Positions 15,537 through 24,452 of a stretch of DNA of 64,000 nucleotides are shown piece after piece (position 1 is the first letter of the stretch; each line of letters starts with the position of its first letter). Where the stretch lies: assembly GCA_050633285.1 (NCBI GenBank), contig JBOEGG010000005.1:434001-498000 (forward strand), given 5' to 3'. Below the pieces are notes generated by a model that was given only the letters and a program-made list of their open reading frames with translations, ran no database searches and was not told the DNA's origin. The position numbers and the translations under genes are program-made. This DNA is from UBA1672 sp050633285 (lineage in GTDB: Bacteria > Pseudomonadota > Alphaproteobacteria > Micavibrionales > Micavibrionaceae).

Positions 15537-16601
15537 ATGTCTATGCAGGAAAAATTATCATCAATTCGTACGCGGCATGAAGAGCTTGCATCATTAATGT
15601 CTGTTGGCGGCCTTAGTGGTGATGAGTTTACAAAGCTTTCTATGGAGTATGCAGAGCTCTCACCTGTTGTTGAGGCGATGAGTGAGCTTCAAGATGCGAC
15701 TTCTGAGAAATCGGATCTGGAAGAGATGCTTTCAGACCCCGAAATGAAGGATATTGCCGAGGAAGAAATACGGGCGTTAAATACTCGCATTCCTGAGTTG
15801 GAACGTCAGATCAGGCTTGTTCTTATCCCAAAGGATGAGGCAGATACCAAGAATGCTATTCTTGAAATTCGTGCAGGGACGGGGGGCGATGAGGCCGGTT
15901 TGTTCTGTGCTGATTTATTTGGAATGTATAAGGGCTATGCTGCAAAAATGGGGTGGCGTTTTGAGGTCGTTGAGGCATCACAGAATGATGTTGGTGGATA
16001 TAAGGATGTGGTCGCGCAAATATCCGGCCAAAATGTTTTTGCGAAAATGAAATATGAATCAGGTGTGCACCGTGTGCAACGGGTTCCAAAAACCGAAACG
16101 CAAGGGCGTGTTCATACTTCGGCGGCAACTGTTGCTGTTTTGCCGGAAGCCGAGGAAGTTGATGTTCAAATAGAAACAAAAGATCTGCGTATTGATACAT
16201 ATCGTGCGCAAGGTGCCGGTGGACAGCACGTTAATACGACGGATAGTGCGGTTCGTATTACACATATTCCAACCGGTGTCGTTGTTGAAATGCAAGAGGA
16301 GCGTTCTCAGCATAAGAATAAAGATAAAGCGATGAAGGTTCTACGTACGCGTATTTATGATTTGAAACGTCAGCAATTGGCAGATGAGCGTGCGGAAGAT
16401 AGAAAGTCACAAGTTGGTTCAGGTGACCGTTCTGAACGTATTCGTACGTATAATTTCCCGCAGGGGCGTTTGACGGATCACCGTATTAATTTGACGCTTT
16501 ATAAGTTGGAAGATGTTGTGCGTGGTGAGGCGTTGGATGAGGTGATTGATTCCCTTATTGCGGAGTATCAAGCAGAAGCACTTGCGCAGCTTGAGAATTA
16601 G
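15537..16601 (+). CDS. prfA: Peptide chain release factor 1
   Basis: Class I release factor that reads UAA and UAG and triggers peptide release at the ribosome. 354 residues, full length. The catalytic GGQ is at residues 228-230 in the context RAQGAGGQHVNTTDSAVRITH. The codon-recognition tripeptide region is RVPKTETQGRVHTSAATV; the tripeptide position reads PKT. The C-terminal YNFPQGRLTDHRINLTLYKL is family-specific. prmC, whose product methylates this GGQ glutamine, follows 14 bases later, so the substrate and its modifier are co-expressed. Confidence 0.97.
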   Translation: MSMQEKLSSIRTRHEELASLMSVGGLSGDEFTKLSMEYAELSPVVEAMSELQDATSEKSDLEEMLSDPEMKDIAEEEIRALNTRIPELERQIRLVLIPKDEADTKNAILEIRAGTGGDEAGLFCADLFGMYKGYAAKMGWRFEVVEASQNDVGGYKDVVAQISGQNVFAKMKYESGVHRVQRVPKTETQGRVHTSAATVAVLPEAEEVDVQIETKDLRIDTYRAQGAGGQHVNTTDSAVRITHIPTGVVVEMQEERSQHKNKDKAMKVLRTRIYDLKRQQLADERAEDRKSQVGSGDRSERIRTYNFPQGRLTDHRINLTLYKLEDVVRGEALDEVIDSLIAEYQAEALAQLEN

Positions 16602-16615
16602 TAAAGAATCGTTTT

Positions 16616-17479
16616 ATGGCTTCTTCTCCCAAGACGCTTGGTAGCGTTTATAAATATATTCTGGAATGTTTTTTTGAGGGTAATATTGAGTCTTCTGAAT
16701 ATGCCGCGCGGATGATTATCACGGAGCGTACGTCTTATGACTGGTCTGATTTGATTGTTTGGCCGGATAAAAATATTTCTGAGGATTCTTATAAACTTAT
16801 TTGTCGTGATGTTGAACAACGGCTTAGTGGTGTTCCGTTGTCGCGTATATATGGTACGCGTGAGTTTTGGGGGCTTCCTTTTACATTATCTAAAGACACG
16901 CTTGATCCGCGCCCTGATACCGAATTAATCATTGATTTGGCTTTGCAGCGTTTTGACGTTTCTAAACCTTTGCGAATTTTAGATTTAGGAACCGGTTCAG
17001 GGTGCATTTTGGTGTCATTGCTTCATGAATTTAAAAATGCATTTGGTGTTGGTGGTGACCTGTCTTTTGGATCAATTTCATGTGCGCGAAATAATGCAGT
17101 GCGCAACCAGTGCAGTGACAGAAGTACATTTTTCTGTGGTTCATGGTTAGAATCAATACAGGGAAGTTTTGATTTAATTGTATCTAATCCTCCTTATATC
17201 TCGAATCAAGTTATTCCGACCTTGTCACAGGAAGTGCAGAATCATGACCCGATTCTGGCACTTGATGGTGGGGATGATGGTTTGTCTCCCTATAAAAATC
17301 TTTTTCCCATTTTATCACGCTATTTAAATAAGGGTGGAATCGCACTTTTTGAAATTGGCTATGATCAGGAAAATAGTGTGATGCGACTCGCGGAAGAATC
17401 TGGATTTGCGCAACGCACCGTCCATATGGATCTGGCAGGTAATCCGCGGGTTGTGGAAATCTCTAGTGGGGATAAATAA
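16616..17479 (+). CDS. prmC: Peptide chain release factor N5-glutamine methyltransferase
   Basis: SAM-dependent enzyme that methylates the glutamine of the release-factor GGQ motif. 287 residues. It has an N-terminal helical recognition domain, the substrate-binding region VPLSRIYGTREFWGLPF, motif I (RILDLGTGSGCILVSLL) and the catalytic NPPY in DLIVSNPPYIS. It is the partner of prfA upstream and ends before a 241-base gap. The gap carries a structured segment noted separately. A run of eight T directly after the stop codon lacks a stable preceding stem, so I do not call a terminator there. Confidence 0.95.
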   Translation: MASSPKTLGSVYKYILECFFEGNIESSEYAARMIITERTSYDWSDLIVWPDKNISEDSYKLICRDVEQRLSGVPLSRIYGTREFWGLPFTLSKDTLDPRPDTELIIDLALQRFDVSKPLRILDLGTGSGCILVSLLHEFKNAFGVGGDLSFGSISCARNNAVRNQCSDRSTFFCGSWLESIQGSFDLIVSNPPYISNQVIPTLSQEVQNHDPILALDGGDDGLSPYKNLFPILSRYLNKGGIALFEIGYDQENSVMRLAEESGFAQRTVHMDLAGNPRVVEISSGDK

Positions 17480-17582
17480 GTTTTTTTTAACGATACGGCT
17501 TGATTGGAAAATGCGGTTAGATGTACTTTGAAGGTGTTCGAGGCAACAAGTCGCAACATGCGGTTTGGAAGAATCAAGATAA

Positions 17583-17648
17583 CAACAAGATGTTGTGTGT
17601 AAGCGCATAAAACATATTTATGTGGGGTGTATTTACGCTGACTTGTTG
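17583..17648 (+). promoter_or_regulatory. Nested inverted repeats in the leader of the DUF4167 gene
   Basis: An 8-bp hairpin (CGCATAAA 17604-17611 with TTTATGTG 17617-17624, one G-U pair, five-base loop) lies inside a 7-bp outer pairing (CAACAAG 17583-17589 with CTTGTTG 17642-17648). It sits in the 241-base gap before the DUF4167 gene. It could be a leader structure or an operator; no T-tract makes a terminator unlikely. Confidence 0.3.
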
Positions 17649-17720
17649 ATTATAACATGATTTGCGCTATGTCGAGCTGTGCTGGAGTTTACAAACCTTG
17701 TGAAGAATAACGGATAAAAA

Positions 17721-18176
17721 ATGAGACACGGAACATCAAATAATAACAGAAGACAAAGAAATCGTGGCGGTAATGGTGGCGGACATGGTCGTCGTAATAA
17801 CCAGCCGCGTACACAGGTTTATGACAGTAATGGGCCGGATGTTCGTATTCGTGGAACGGCACATCAGGTTGCGGAGAAGTACCTTGCTCTTGCAAAGGAT
17901 GCTGTATCTGCGGGAAATCATATGGTTGCGGAAAATTATTTTCAGCATGCAGAGCATTATATTCGTGTGATTAATGAATTTAACGGTGGCTTTGATGCGA
18001 AGAAGGTCACTGGTGAGCGTTCTCCGAATGAAATGAAAGAGAACGAAGGAAATGAAAAGTCATCCGCGAAGGCTGAGAGTAAAGAAAAGGTTGAGGATCT
18101 ATCCTTGCCTGCCAGTATTCTAGGCGGATCTGTTGCTGATGCAAAATCGTCTACAGAAGTTGAGACTGTAGAATAG
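17721..18176 (+). CDS. DUF4167 protein, possible RNA-binding
   Basis: 151-residue alphaproteobacterial protein. The N-terminus is Arg/Gly/Asn-rich (NNNRRQRNRGGNGGGHGRRNN), resembling RGG-type nucleic acid-binding tails. The conserved DUF4167 core follows at about residues 38-85: VRIRGTAHQVAEKYLALAKD, then SAGNHMVAENYFQHAEHYIRV. The C-terminal third is acidic and variable. Function is not known; a role in RNA or nucleoid binding is an inference from the tail. The gene is followed by a strong intrinsic terminator and is therefore a single-gene unit or the last gene after prfA-prmC. Confidence 0.85.
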   Translation: MRHGTSNNNRRQRNRGGNGGGHGRRNNQPRTQVYDSNGPDVRIRGTAHQVAEKYLALAKDAVSAGNHMVAENYFQHAEHYIRVINEFNGGFDAKKVTGERSPNEMKENEGNEKSSAKAESKEKVEDLSLPASILGGSVADAKSSTEVETVE

Positions 18177-18200
18177 TATTTTTATAAGAATTGCGTACGA

Positions 18201-18236
18201 AGCGGGGGGCTGGTCTCCTCGCTTTTTTTATTTTTT
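18201..18236 (+). terminator. Rho-independent terminator after the DUF4167 gene
   Basis: Nine-base-pair stem AGCGGGGGG / CTCCTCGCT (two G-U pairs) with a five-base loop, then a T-rich run (TTTTTTTATTTTTT). It lies 25 bases after the stop codon. Confidence 0.85.
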
Positions 18237-18332
18237 ATCGTCTTATTCTTGATAAAAGTCATATAAGAGATATGCTTGATTATTGAATAATTGCGGTGTG
18301 TTTATGCTTTGTATTATAGGTGAGGGATATCA

Positions 18333-20948
18333 ATGAATTTCGATAAGCTGACAGAAAAGACAAAAGGGTTTATTCAACAAGCACAGACCTTAGCGGCACG
18401 TTCTAACCATCAATCTTTAGAGCCTGAGCATATCTTGTCTGTAATGTTGGATGATACGGATGCTGTTACGGCGAAATTAGTCCGTAGTTGCGAGGGTGAC
18501 CTTGCGGGACTGAAAAGCTCAATTGAACTTGCCATTGCGAAGTTTCCGTCTGTTGAGGGACCGGGGGCAGGGCAGATACGCTTATCTGGCGATCTGGGAA
18601 AGATATTTACAGAGGCAGAAAAAGTTAGTGAAAAAGCGGGTGATAGTTTTGTTACTGTTGAGCGTGTTTTACAGGCCATGATACTGGCCAAGCGCACGGA
18701 TGTCTCAGGATATCTACAAGATGCAGGTGTCACGGACTCTAAGCTTAATCAGGCGATTAATGATATTCGAAAGGGACGTACGGCGGATAATGCAACGGCG
18801 GAAGATCAATTTGATGCCTTGCGTAAATATGCACGTGATTTGACGGAGGATGCGCTTTCGGGGCGGCTTGATCCTATTATTGGGCGAGATGAAGAGATTA
18901 GACGTACGGTTCAGGTTTTATCACGTCGTACGAAAAATAACCCTGTTTTAATTGGTGAACCGGGTGTTGGTAAAACGGCTATTATTGAAGGGCTTGCACA
19001 ACGTATTGTGAACGGAGATGTGCCGGAAGCATTACGTGATAAGAAGCTTATGTCTCTTGATTTGGGTGCGCTGCTTGCCGGGGCAAAATTTCGTGGAGAG
19101 TTTGAGGAGCGTTTAAAGTCGGTCATTGATGAGATTTCAGCGGCGGAAGGGGAGGTCATTCTTTTCTTAGATGAAATGCACACATTGGTTGGAGCAGGTA
19201 AGAGTGATGGTGCGATGGATGCCTCTAACATGCTTAAACCGGCTTTGGCTCGTGGAGAGTTGCATATGGTCGGTGCGACGACGTTAGATGAATATCGTAA
19301 GCATATTGAAAAAGATGCTGCTTTGGCACGTCGTTTCCAGCCCGTATTTGTGTCCGAGCCAACAGTTGAGGATACGATTTCTATTTTACGTGGTTTGAAG
19401 GAAAAGTACGAGCTTCACCATGGTGTACGTATTACAGATGCGGCGATTGTTTCGGCGGCTACGCTTTCTAATCGTTATATTACTGATAGGTTTTTACCTG
19501 ATAAAGCGATTGATTTGGTTGATGAGGCTTCGTCACGTTTACGGATGCAGGTTGATAGTAAGCCTGAGGAAATTGATGAGATAGACCGCCGTGTTGTCCA
19601 GCTTAAGATTGAGCGAGAGGCGTTGAAGAAGGAAAAGGATAAAGGGTCAAAGGATCGTCTTGGAAAGTTAGAGAAGGAATTACAGACACTTGAGGCACAA
19701 TCTGCGGATCTGACAAGTCAGTGGAGGGCGGAAAAAGAGGAGCTCTCCGCAGGGCAACGTTATACAGAGCGTTTGGATAAGGCGCGAGGCGAACTTGAGC
19801 AAGCGGAGCGCGAGGGGGACTGGGAAAAGGCGAGTGAGCTTAAATATGGTGCTATCCCTGATTTAGAGGGAAAGATTGCAGGTGCGGCAGAGGCAAATCA
19901 TGCGGGTGGGGGCCTTATTAATGAGGAAGTTACATCTGATGATATTGCCTATATTGTGAGTAAGTGGACGGGTGTGCCTGTCGATAAAATGATGGAAGGT
20001 GAAAGGGAGAAGCTCCTTTCTATGGAAGATAAGTTGCGTGATCGTGTTGTTGGTCAAGGCGAGGCTGTACGCGCGGTATCTAATGCTATTCGACGCTCAC
20101 GTGCGGGATTGCAAGATCCAAATCGTCCGATTGGTTCGTTTATGTTTTTGGGGCCAACCGGTGTTGGTAAAACGGAGCTTACAAAAGCTTTGGCAGAGTT
20201 CTTGTTTGATGATGAGAGCGCGATGGTGCGTATAGATATGTCTGAATACATGGAAAAGCACGCTGTATCACGGATGATAGGCGCACCGCCTGGTTATGTG
20301 GGGTATGAAGAAGGTGGGGTACTGACCGAAAGTGTACGCCGCAGGCCGTATCAGGTGATTCTATTTGATGAAATTGAAAAGGCACATCCTGATGTTTTTA
20401 ACATTCTCTTACAGGTTCTGGATGATGGTCGTTTAACAGATGGGCAGGGGCGTACGGTTGATTTTAGTAATACTGTATTGATTATGACCTCAAATCTGGG
20501 GAGTGAGTATTTAGTCCATAAGAGTGAAGATATCAGAGAAGAAGATATTCAAGAGCGTGTGATGGAGGTTGTGCGCGGGCATTTCCGTCCTGAGTTTTTA
20601 AATCGTGTTGATGAAATATTGCTGTTTAACAAGCTTAATCGTGAACATATTCAGGGGATTGTTGATATACAATTAGAGTATTTACGTGATTTATTGGAGG
20701 CACAGCGTATTCGTTTGGAATTGAGTGATGTTGCATGTCAGTGGATTGCGGATCAGGGGTATGATCCTGTATATGGAGCGCGCCCTTTAAAACGCGCTAT
20801 CCAAACATATTTGCAAAATAAACTGGCGGAATTAATTCTTTCTGGTGATATAGAATCGGAAAGCTCTGTCTATGTTGATGTGAAAGATGATGGTTTGAGT
20901 TTTGTTTCTGAAAAAAAGGTCGAAGTTCAAGAGAAAACTGTGGCTTAA
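18333..20948 (+). CDS. clpB: ATP-dependent disaggregase ClpB
   Basis: Hexameric AAA+ chaperone that solubilises protein aggregates with DnaK. 871 residues, the usual length. It has an N-terminal double repeat domain (KTKGFIQQAQTLAARSNH), a first AAA module with Walker A GEPGVGKTA and Walker B VILFLDEMH, the coiled-coil M domain (about residues 410-525, with LKIEREALKKEKDKGSKD), and a second AAA module with GPTGVGKTE, ILFDEIEKAH and the sensor R in the GARPLKRAIQ segment. The motif GAPPGYVGYEEGG is the pore loop. An AGGTGAGGG ribosome site precedes the ATG. I found no convincing heat-shock promoter in 18241-18332. Confidence 0.97.
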   Translation: MNFDKLTEKTKGFIQQAQTLAARSNHQSLEPEHILSVMLDDTDAVTAKLVRSCEGDLAGLKSSIELAIAKFPSVEGPGAGQIRLSGDLGKIFTEAEKVSEKAGDSFVTVERVLQAMILAKRTDVSGYLQDAGVTDSKLNQAINDIRKGRTADNATAEDQFDALRKYARDLTEDALSGRLDPIIGRDEEIRRTVQVLSRRTKNNPVLIGEPGVGKTAIIEGLAQRIVNGDVPEALRDKKLMSLDLGALLAGAKFRGEFEERLKSVIDEISAAEGEVILFLDEMHTLVGAGKSDGAMDASNMLKPALARGELHMVGATTLDEYRKHIEKDAALARRFQPVFVSEPTVEDTISILRGLKEKYELHHGVRITDAAIVSAATLSNRYITDRFLPDKAIDLVDEASSRLRMQVDSKPEEIDEIDRRVVQLKIEREALKKEKDKGSKDRLGKLEKELQTLEAQSADLTSQWRAEKEELSAGQRYTERLDKARGELEQAEREGDWEKASELKYGAIPDLEGKIAGAAEANHAGGGLINEEVTSDDIAYIVSKWTGVPVDKMMEGEREKLLSMEDKLRDRVVGQGEAVRAVSNAIRRSRAGLQDPNRPIGSFMFLGPTGVGKTELTKALAEFLFDDESAMVRIDMSEYMEKHAVSRMIGAPPGYVGYEEGGVLTESVRRRPYQVILFDEIEKAHPDVFNILLQVLDDGRLTDGQGRTVDFSNTVLIMTSNLGSEYLVHKSEDIREEDIQERVMEVVRGHFRPEFLNRVDEILLFNKLNREHIQGIVDIQLEYLRDLLEAQRIRLELSDVACQWIADQGYDPVYGARPLKRAIQTYLQNKLAELILSGDIESESSVYVDVKDDGLSFVSEKKVEVQEKTVA

Positions 20949-21034
20949 ACGTATTTGTATGTGTTTACGAATTGTCGGTTTAAATGGAATTATATATCCT
21001 TTAGGAACTAGTGTTTTTTCTTCGGGGTTCCCTC

Positions 21035-21850
21035 ATGTCTATGGTTTTTAAAAATTTAAATTTCTGTCTTTTAGCCTCTGTTTTAGTTTTGTCTTCATGT
21101 GGTTATACGAATAAATCATCTCATCAGAAGGTTACGTTTATGACGCCTGATGCCAAGGATGCCATATGTTATGTTTATATAAATAAGCTGAAACATAAAG
21201 TTTATCCGCCTGAAAGCCTAACAGTGACGAATTCTTCAGATGATATGTTGGTAGAATGTGAAGCCCCCGGTAACCGTGCGGTTTCTATTAAGGTGCCTGC
21301 AAAGTTTTATAATAAGGCGATATGGGGTGGCCCTGCAGGGGTGGCATGGGATTATGCATCACGCTCATCGCATTCTTATCCATCTGTTGTGGCGATTGAT
21401 TTCTCACAACAAGAGGTCATGCCGAATGAGCCGCCAAGCCATAATAATAGTGACATTATGCAGCCTGAGGATCATGATCTAGAAGAATTTAGACCTTCTA
21501 CCCCGCGTATGAATTCAGATAAGAATAAGGGGCAGGCACCGATTTTACATCGTGGTGAAGAGTACCCATCCGAGATGGAAAGTGTGTTGGAAGACACGTT
21601 ACCATCAGATGAAATTATCGTACCGGAAGAGCAAGCAATTGATGCCGTCACGGATGAAAAAGTTGATTTGCAATCAGTTATCGACTCTTTGCCGCAAGAT
21701 GAGGTTACATCTGATGTAAGCAGTGTGGAGGCCGAGACGGTTTTAGATACACCTGCTGTTGGTGCCTCTGAAACAGTGGTGGAGTCCGTAGAGGAGGAGA
21801 ACCCTTCGGATGTCGTTGCAGAGCCTGTTCAAATTTATCCCGGACAATAG
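21035..21850 (+). CDS. Putative lipoprotein with acidic C-terminal half
   Basis: About 271 residues. The signal peptide ends in the lipobox LSSC followed by GYTNKS, so it should be lipidated and carried to the envelope. The first folded part (about 30-115) contains MTPDAKDAICYVYINKLKHK and YPPESLTVTNSSDDMLVECEAPGN, a pattern seen in alphaproteobacterial lipoproteins with a PEGA-like beta domain. After it, residues 125-271 are disordered and very acidic (repeated Glu/Asp/Val with Pro). The start is uncertain: a GTG at 21011 with AGGA upstream, and ATGs at 21035 and 21041, all give valid signal peptides. It precedes the Mur ligase gene by 25 bases and may be co-transcribed. Function unknown. 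Confidence 0.72.
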   Translation: MSMVFKNLNFCLLASVLVLSSCGYTNKSSHQKVTFMTPDAKDAICYVYINKLKHKVYPPESLTVTNSSDDMLVECEAPGNRAVSIKVPAKFYNKAIWGGPAGVAWDYASRSSHSYPSVVAIDFSQQEVMPNEPPSHNNSDIMQPEDHDLEEFRPSTPRMNSDKNKGQAPILHRGEEYPSEMESVLEDTLPSDEIIVPEEQAIDAVTDEKVDLQSVIDSLPQDEVTSDVSSVEAETVLDTPAVGASETVVESVEEENPSDVVAEPVQIYPGQ

Positions 21851-21875
21851 TTCTATTATATAGAAAGTCTTTCAT

Positions 21876-23276
21876 ATGCGTGCGGCTCAATCCTATTTTT
21901 TCTGTGGTATTGGCGGTAGTGGTATGATGCCTTTGGCTGTTCTTTTGCAGAAAAAAGGCATGCGTGTTTATGGTTCTGATCGGTCATATGATCAGGGTAA
22001 AACACCGGATAAGTTTAAGGCATTGCAAAATGCAGGACTTATTCTATGTCCGCAAGATGGTCGTGGAATCTCAGATGAAATTGATGTGCTTGTTGTTTCA
22101 AGTGCTATTGAAAGTTCAATCCCTGATGTTAAGTGTGCACTTGATTTAGATATACCTATTATGACCCGTGGGGAGTTGTTAGCACAGTTTTTTAACCTGT
22201 CTAAGGATAGTGTTGCAGTTGCCGGTACGAGTGGGAAATCAAGTGTTACAGGGATGGTTGGTACTGTTCTTGCGGAGTTAGGTAAAGACCCTACTATCGT
22301 TAATGGTGGTGAGATTAGAAATTTTCGTACTTCGGATAATGATAAATTTTCAGGTGTGCGTAAGGGCGATGATGATTTATTCGTTGCGGAGATGGATGAA
22401 AGTGATGGCTCTATTGCGCATTATAGGCCGTCTGTTGCGGCGCTTAATAATATTGCGCTAGATCACAAAACTATGGAAGAGCTCGAGCAGCTTTTTGGGG
22501 ATTATGTTGCGTGTGCGCGTGATGGTGTTATTGCAAATTATGATCAGTCGCGCGTGAAATCATTGTGTGATCTGCGTGCAAATGCTCGTGTTATTAGTTA
22601 TGCAATTAAGGATATGACGGCGGATTTGGTTGCACAAAATATTAAGCCACAGGCAACAGGTATTGATTTTGACCTATTGATCGGTGGGCGTTGTTATCCG
22701 GTTTCATTGAATGTACCGGGGCGGCATAATGTTGAGAATGCGTTGGCTTGTTTTGCGATTTGCTATGCGATGAATATGGATATGGCGGCGTGTGTGAAGG
22801 GCATTCAGGCCTTTGGCGGTATACATAGGCGCATGGAGCTTGTAGGGCAGGCCGGTGGTGTTACTGTGCTTGATGATTTTGCACATAATCCGGATAAAAT
22901 TGCGGCAAGCTTGCAGGCCTTACGTGAGTTTGACGGGCGTTTGATTATTATGTTCCAACTTCATGGGTTTGGCCCTTTGCGTATGATGGGCGCGGAAATG
23001 GCGGATGTCTTTGCGCGGTATTTACAGGCAGATGATCAGCTCCTTATACCAGAAGTATATTATGCGGGGGGGACGGTTGATCGTAGTATTACGGCGAAGG
23101 ATTGGGTTCAAGATTTACAAGGTAAAGGTGTTTGTGCGCATTGGTTTGCGCAACGTGTAGATACGTCTAAGTTTATTAGTGAGCGTACGAAGGCTGGTGA
23201 TCGTGTTGTTATTATGGGCGCACGCGATGATACGCTGCATATTTTTGCGCATGAAGTTTTGGATATGTTTGGTTAG
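21876..23276 (+). CDS. Mur ligase family protein (MurC/Mpl-like)
   Basis: 466 residues with the three domains of a Mur ligase. The N-terminal UDP-substrate domain starts CGIGGSGMMPLAVLLQKKG and continues with YGSDRSYDQG, as in MurC and Mpl. The ATP loop is GTSGKSSVTGMVG, where MurC and Mpl usually have GTHGKTT. ALNNIALDHKTMEELEQLF replaces the usual central motif. In the C-terminal domain DDFAHNPDKI replaces the DD(Y/F)xHHP of the reference enzymes and is followed by FQLHGFGPLRMMG. These changes point to a distinct MurC-like subgroup rather than the essential MurC; the amino acid or peptide substrate is unknown. Mpl-type recycling of murein peptides is one option. Confidence 0.82.
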   Translation: MRAAQSYFFCGIGGSGMMPLAVLLQKKGMRVYGSDRSYDQGKTPDKFKALQNAGLILCPQDGRGISDEIDVLVVSSAIESSIPDVKCALDLDIPIMTRGELLAQFFNLSKDSVAVAGTSGKSSVTGMVGTVLAELGKDPTIVNGGEIRNFRTSDNDKFSGVRKGDDDLFVAEMDESDGSIAHYRPSVAALNNIALDHKTMEELEQLFGDYVACARDGVIANYDQSRVKSLCDLRANARVISYAIKDMTADLVAQNIKPQATGIDFDLLIGGRCYPVSLNVPGRHNVENALACFAICYAMNMDMAACVKGIQAFGGIHRRMELVGQAGGVTVLDDFAHNPDKIAASLQALREFDGRLIIMFQLHGFGPLRMMGAEMADVFARYLQADDQLLIPEVYYAGGTVDRSITAKDWVQDLQGKGVCAHWFAQRVDTSKFISERTKAGDRVVIMGARDDTLHIFAHEVLDMFG

Positions 23277-23294
23277 AGCTGCTATATAAGCAGT

Positions 23295-24440
23295 ATGCTA
23301 AAGAAGGTTTCTCTTTTTTCATTATTATTATGTTTATGTGCCTGTTTTCCGGATAAAGCGCGAGAGCAGGTTATAGGGTCGCAGCAAGCTACTTTTCGTT
23401 TGGTGCAGGTGGTGAATGGCCTTCATCACCCATGGTCACTTGCCTTTTTACCGAATGGTGATTTTTTGGTAACTGAGCGCCGCGGGCGACTGATCCGTAT
23501 ATCTGCTGACAGTGCTAAGAAAACAGAAATAGGTGGTGTGCCAACTGTTTATGCACAGGGGCAAGGTGGGTTGCTTGATGTTGTTTTAGAACCTGATTTT
23601 AAAGATGGAGGATGGGTTTACTTATCCTATTCCGGTTCGGCGCAAGATGATATTGATGTCGTGAGTACAGAGGTGCTACGAGCACGTTTGGATTTGCGGA
23701 ATAATCGTTTACGGCATTCTGAAGTTATGTTTGTTGCTAGTCCTAAAACGCAAGGGGGGCGTCATTTTGGTGGTCGTATTTTGGTTACATCAAAGCGTGA
23801 ACTATACCTAACCGTTGGTGAACGTGGAGATTATATGGAGCAGGCGCAAAACCCACATAACCATTTAGGGTCTGTTATTCGTTTGGATGTTGAAGAGGGG
23901 ATTGCAGATGATAACCCGTTTGTTGTTCATGAGACGAATATGTCTGAGATCTTTACATATGGGCATCGTAATCCGCAAGGCATTGCCCTGCACCCCAAAA
24001 GCGGTGAGGTTTGGGTGCATGAGCATGGGCCACAAGGTGGTGACGAGATTAATATTCTAGTGTCAGGTGGAAATTATGGTTGGCCAAAGGCAACCTTTGG
24101 GATTGATTATACTGGAGAGATTATATCGGGTAAAACCAGTATAGAGGGTATGGAAGATCCTGTTTTACATTGGACACCTTCTATAGCGCCAAGCGGTATG
24201 GCGTTTTATACAGGAGATAAATTCCCTGAATGGGAGGGGGATTTATTCGTTGGGGCGCTTGTTTTACGACATTTACGGCGTTTAGAGCTTGACGGTTCGC
24301 AAATTATTGCACAAGAGAAGATGCTTGAGAGTAATAAAGAACGCATCAGGGATGTTCGTGTTTCCCCTGACGGTTATCTTTATATATTGACGGATGATAC
24401 AAATGGACGGTTGCTTAGGCTTGAACCTGTGCAGCAGTAA
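23295..24440 (+). CDS. PQQ-dependent aldose sugar dehydrogenase-like lipoprotein
   Basis: 381 residues with a signal peptide and lipobox LCAC (the protein should be lipid-anchored on the periplasmic side). It has the six-bladed beta-propeller of the GSDH/YliI family: LHHPWSLAFLPNGDFLVTER, QGQGGLLDVVLEPDF, the substrate/PQQ region GGRHFGGRILV, YGHRNPQGIALHPKSGEVWV and HEHGPQGGDEIN. Such enzymes oxidise aldose sugars and pass electrons to the quinone pool. PQQ synthesis genes are not in the window. It follows the Mur-like gene by 18 bases. Confidence 0.87.
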   Translation: MLKKVSLFSLLLCLCACFPDKAREQVIGSQQATFRLVQVVNGLHHPWSLAFLPNGDFLVTERRGRLIRISADSAKKTEIGGVPTVYAQGQGGLLDVVLEPDFKDGGWVYLSYSGSAQDDIDVVSTEVLRARLDLRNNRLRHSEVMFVASPKTQGGRHFGGRILVTSKRELYLTVGERGDYMEQAQNPHNHLGSVIRLDVEEGIADDNPFVVHETNMSEIFTYGHRNPQGIALHPKSGEVWVHEHGPQGGDEINILVSGGNYGWPKATFGIDYTGEIISGKTSIEGMEDPVLHWTPSIAPSGMAFYTGDKFPEWEGDLFVGALVLRHLRRLELDGSQIIAQEKMLESNKERIRDVRVSPDGYLYILTDDTNGRLLRLEPVQQ

Positions 24441-24452
24441 GCTGTTGCTTGT

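Noticed and set aside
17470..17490. Run of eight T after the prmC stop as a terminator.
   Set aside because: No stable stem precedes the T-run.
18241..18332. Possible heat-shock (RpoH-type) promoter before clpB, suggested by CTTGAT at 18248 and ATATAAG near 18261.
   Set aside because: The spacing between the two elements is too short for an RpoH site, and no sigma-70 pair with 16-18 base spacing fits either.
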